NCBI RefSeq assembly: GCF_040717445.1 | Contig: NZ_JBFEFL010000001.1 | Span: forward strand, 2,056,001 to 2,120,000 | Length of the DNA: 64,000 nucleotides | From: Qipengyuania sp. JC766 | GTDB lineage: Bacteria; Pseudomonadota; Alphaproteobacteria; Sphingomonadales; Sphingomonadaceae | Reading direction: 5' to 3' | In this document: positions 63,775 to 64,000 of the stretch, piece after piece | How the letters are laid out: each line of letters begins with the position of its first letter | How positions within the stretch are numbered: the stretch's first letter is position 1 | Notes under the pieces: generated by a model | The model's input: only the letters and a program-made list of their open reading frames with translations | Database searches by the model: none | Told to the model about the DNA's origin: nothing | Made by a program: the position numbers and the translations under genes

Positions 63775-64000
63775 GTGGCGCGGGCGATCGATGCGTTGCG
63801 GCATGGCTGGCCGATCGCGATGGAAGGGGGGCCGGTGCTGCTGCCGGTGGAAACCGCCATCGCATCGGAAGCGCGGGCCGGCCGGATGCTCCTTTCGGCG
63901 ACGCGGGCGGCGACTCTCAAGCTCGCCAACCAGCGCGAGGCGGGCGATCCGCGCAATCCTGTGCTGATCCGGGGCGCCGAGCCGTTCGACCTGGCAGGCG
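63775..64000 (+). CDS. ribA: GTP cyclohydrolase II, N-terminal part (partial at window edge)
   Basis: This is an open frame running off the window's end. The N-terminal text (ARAIDALRHGWPIAMEGG, VLLPVETAIASEARAG, LLSATRAATLKLANQR) matches the extended N-terminal domain of Sphingomonad RibA proteins, which is a decayed dihydroxybutanone-phosphate-synthase-like fold before the cyclohydrolase proper. That domain lies outside the window, so the call rests on the extension. The start is either GTG 63775 or a CTG at 63748 overlapping the xthA stop. Confidence 0.6.
   Translation, partial: MARAIDALRHGWPIAMEGGPVLLPVETAIASEARAGRMLLSATRAATLKLANQREAGDPRNPVLIRGAEPFDLAG

Overview
The window is ordinary chromosomal sequence from a high-GC alphaproteobacterium. 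Gene content and protein style point to Sphingomonadales, most likely Erythrobacteraceae. The signs are a Sphingomonad-type TonB-dependent receptor, an HWE-family histidine kinase, fused PabB-PabC, MidA/NDUFAF7, Lgt next to MidA, GANTC-rich promoter DNA and many GTG/TTG starts. The genus is inferred from protein style, not from any marker search. I see no rRNA, tRNA, insertion sequence, prophage, CRISPR array or attachment site. The main accessory-looking gene is an AT-rich beta-helix ORF at the left end.

Layout. 1-3.5 kb: the end of a DUF2171 gene, a bidirectional terminator, the AT-rich beta-helix gene, the class I ribonucleotide reductase large subunit (nrdA) and a regulatory-looking gap with a LexA-type box and many GANTC sites. 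3.5-8.8 kb: a hydrolase, L-aspartate oxidase (nadB), an ABC ATPase, a CHCC zinc-finger protein, two tandem secreted paralogues and DUF924. 8.8-14.1 kb: a base-excision-repair group (fpg-like and two endonuclease III paralogues) around gloA, then guaA. 14.1-19.1 kb: a structured gyrB leader, gyrB, an M50 peptidase and a HI0933-type flavoprotein. 19.1-25.4 kb: lipoproteins and leucine catabolism (mccB, ivd) with a secreted lysozyme-like protein between them. 25.5-29.4 kb: a GAF-PAS-HWE kinase overlapping an osmoprotectant/ergothioneine-type ABC importer.

29.4-39 kb: midA-lgt, an acyl-CoA ligase-glnD pair and a TonB-dependent receptor with a strong terminator. 39-45 kb: YggS, a ThiE-like protein, ftsK, an orphan phosphate-binding lipoprotein with a three-repeat Pho box, and alanine dehydrogenase. 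45-50.8 kb: thioesterase, DUF2939, oligopeptidase B, aminopeptidase P, VOC and cupin proteins. 51-57 kb: an EF-hand protein, an OmpR/EnvZ-type two-component system, an unrecognised membrane/coiled-coil protein and a HerA-like ATPase. 57-64 kb: pabBC-rluA-arfB, rpmG, lolA, a candidate small RNA, a lipoprotein alkaline phosphatase, xthA and the start of ribA.

Themes. DNA supply and repair (nrdA, fpg-like, two nth, xthA, gyrB, ftsK), phosphate scavenging by lipoproteins (PstS, alkaline phosphatase, 5'-nucleotidase, alongside lgt and lolA for lipoprotein biogenesis) and amino-acid catabolism (leucine, alanine, peptidases). The most unusual non-coding signals are two long-stem hairpins with pyrimidine loops upstream of gyrB, a possible sRNA between lolA and the alkaline phosphatase gene, the Pho box before pstS, and the SOS/GANTC elements upstream of nrdA.
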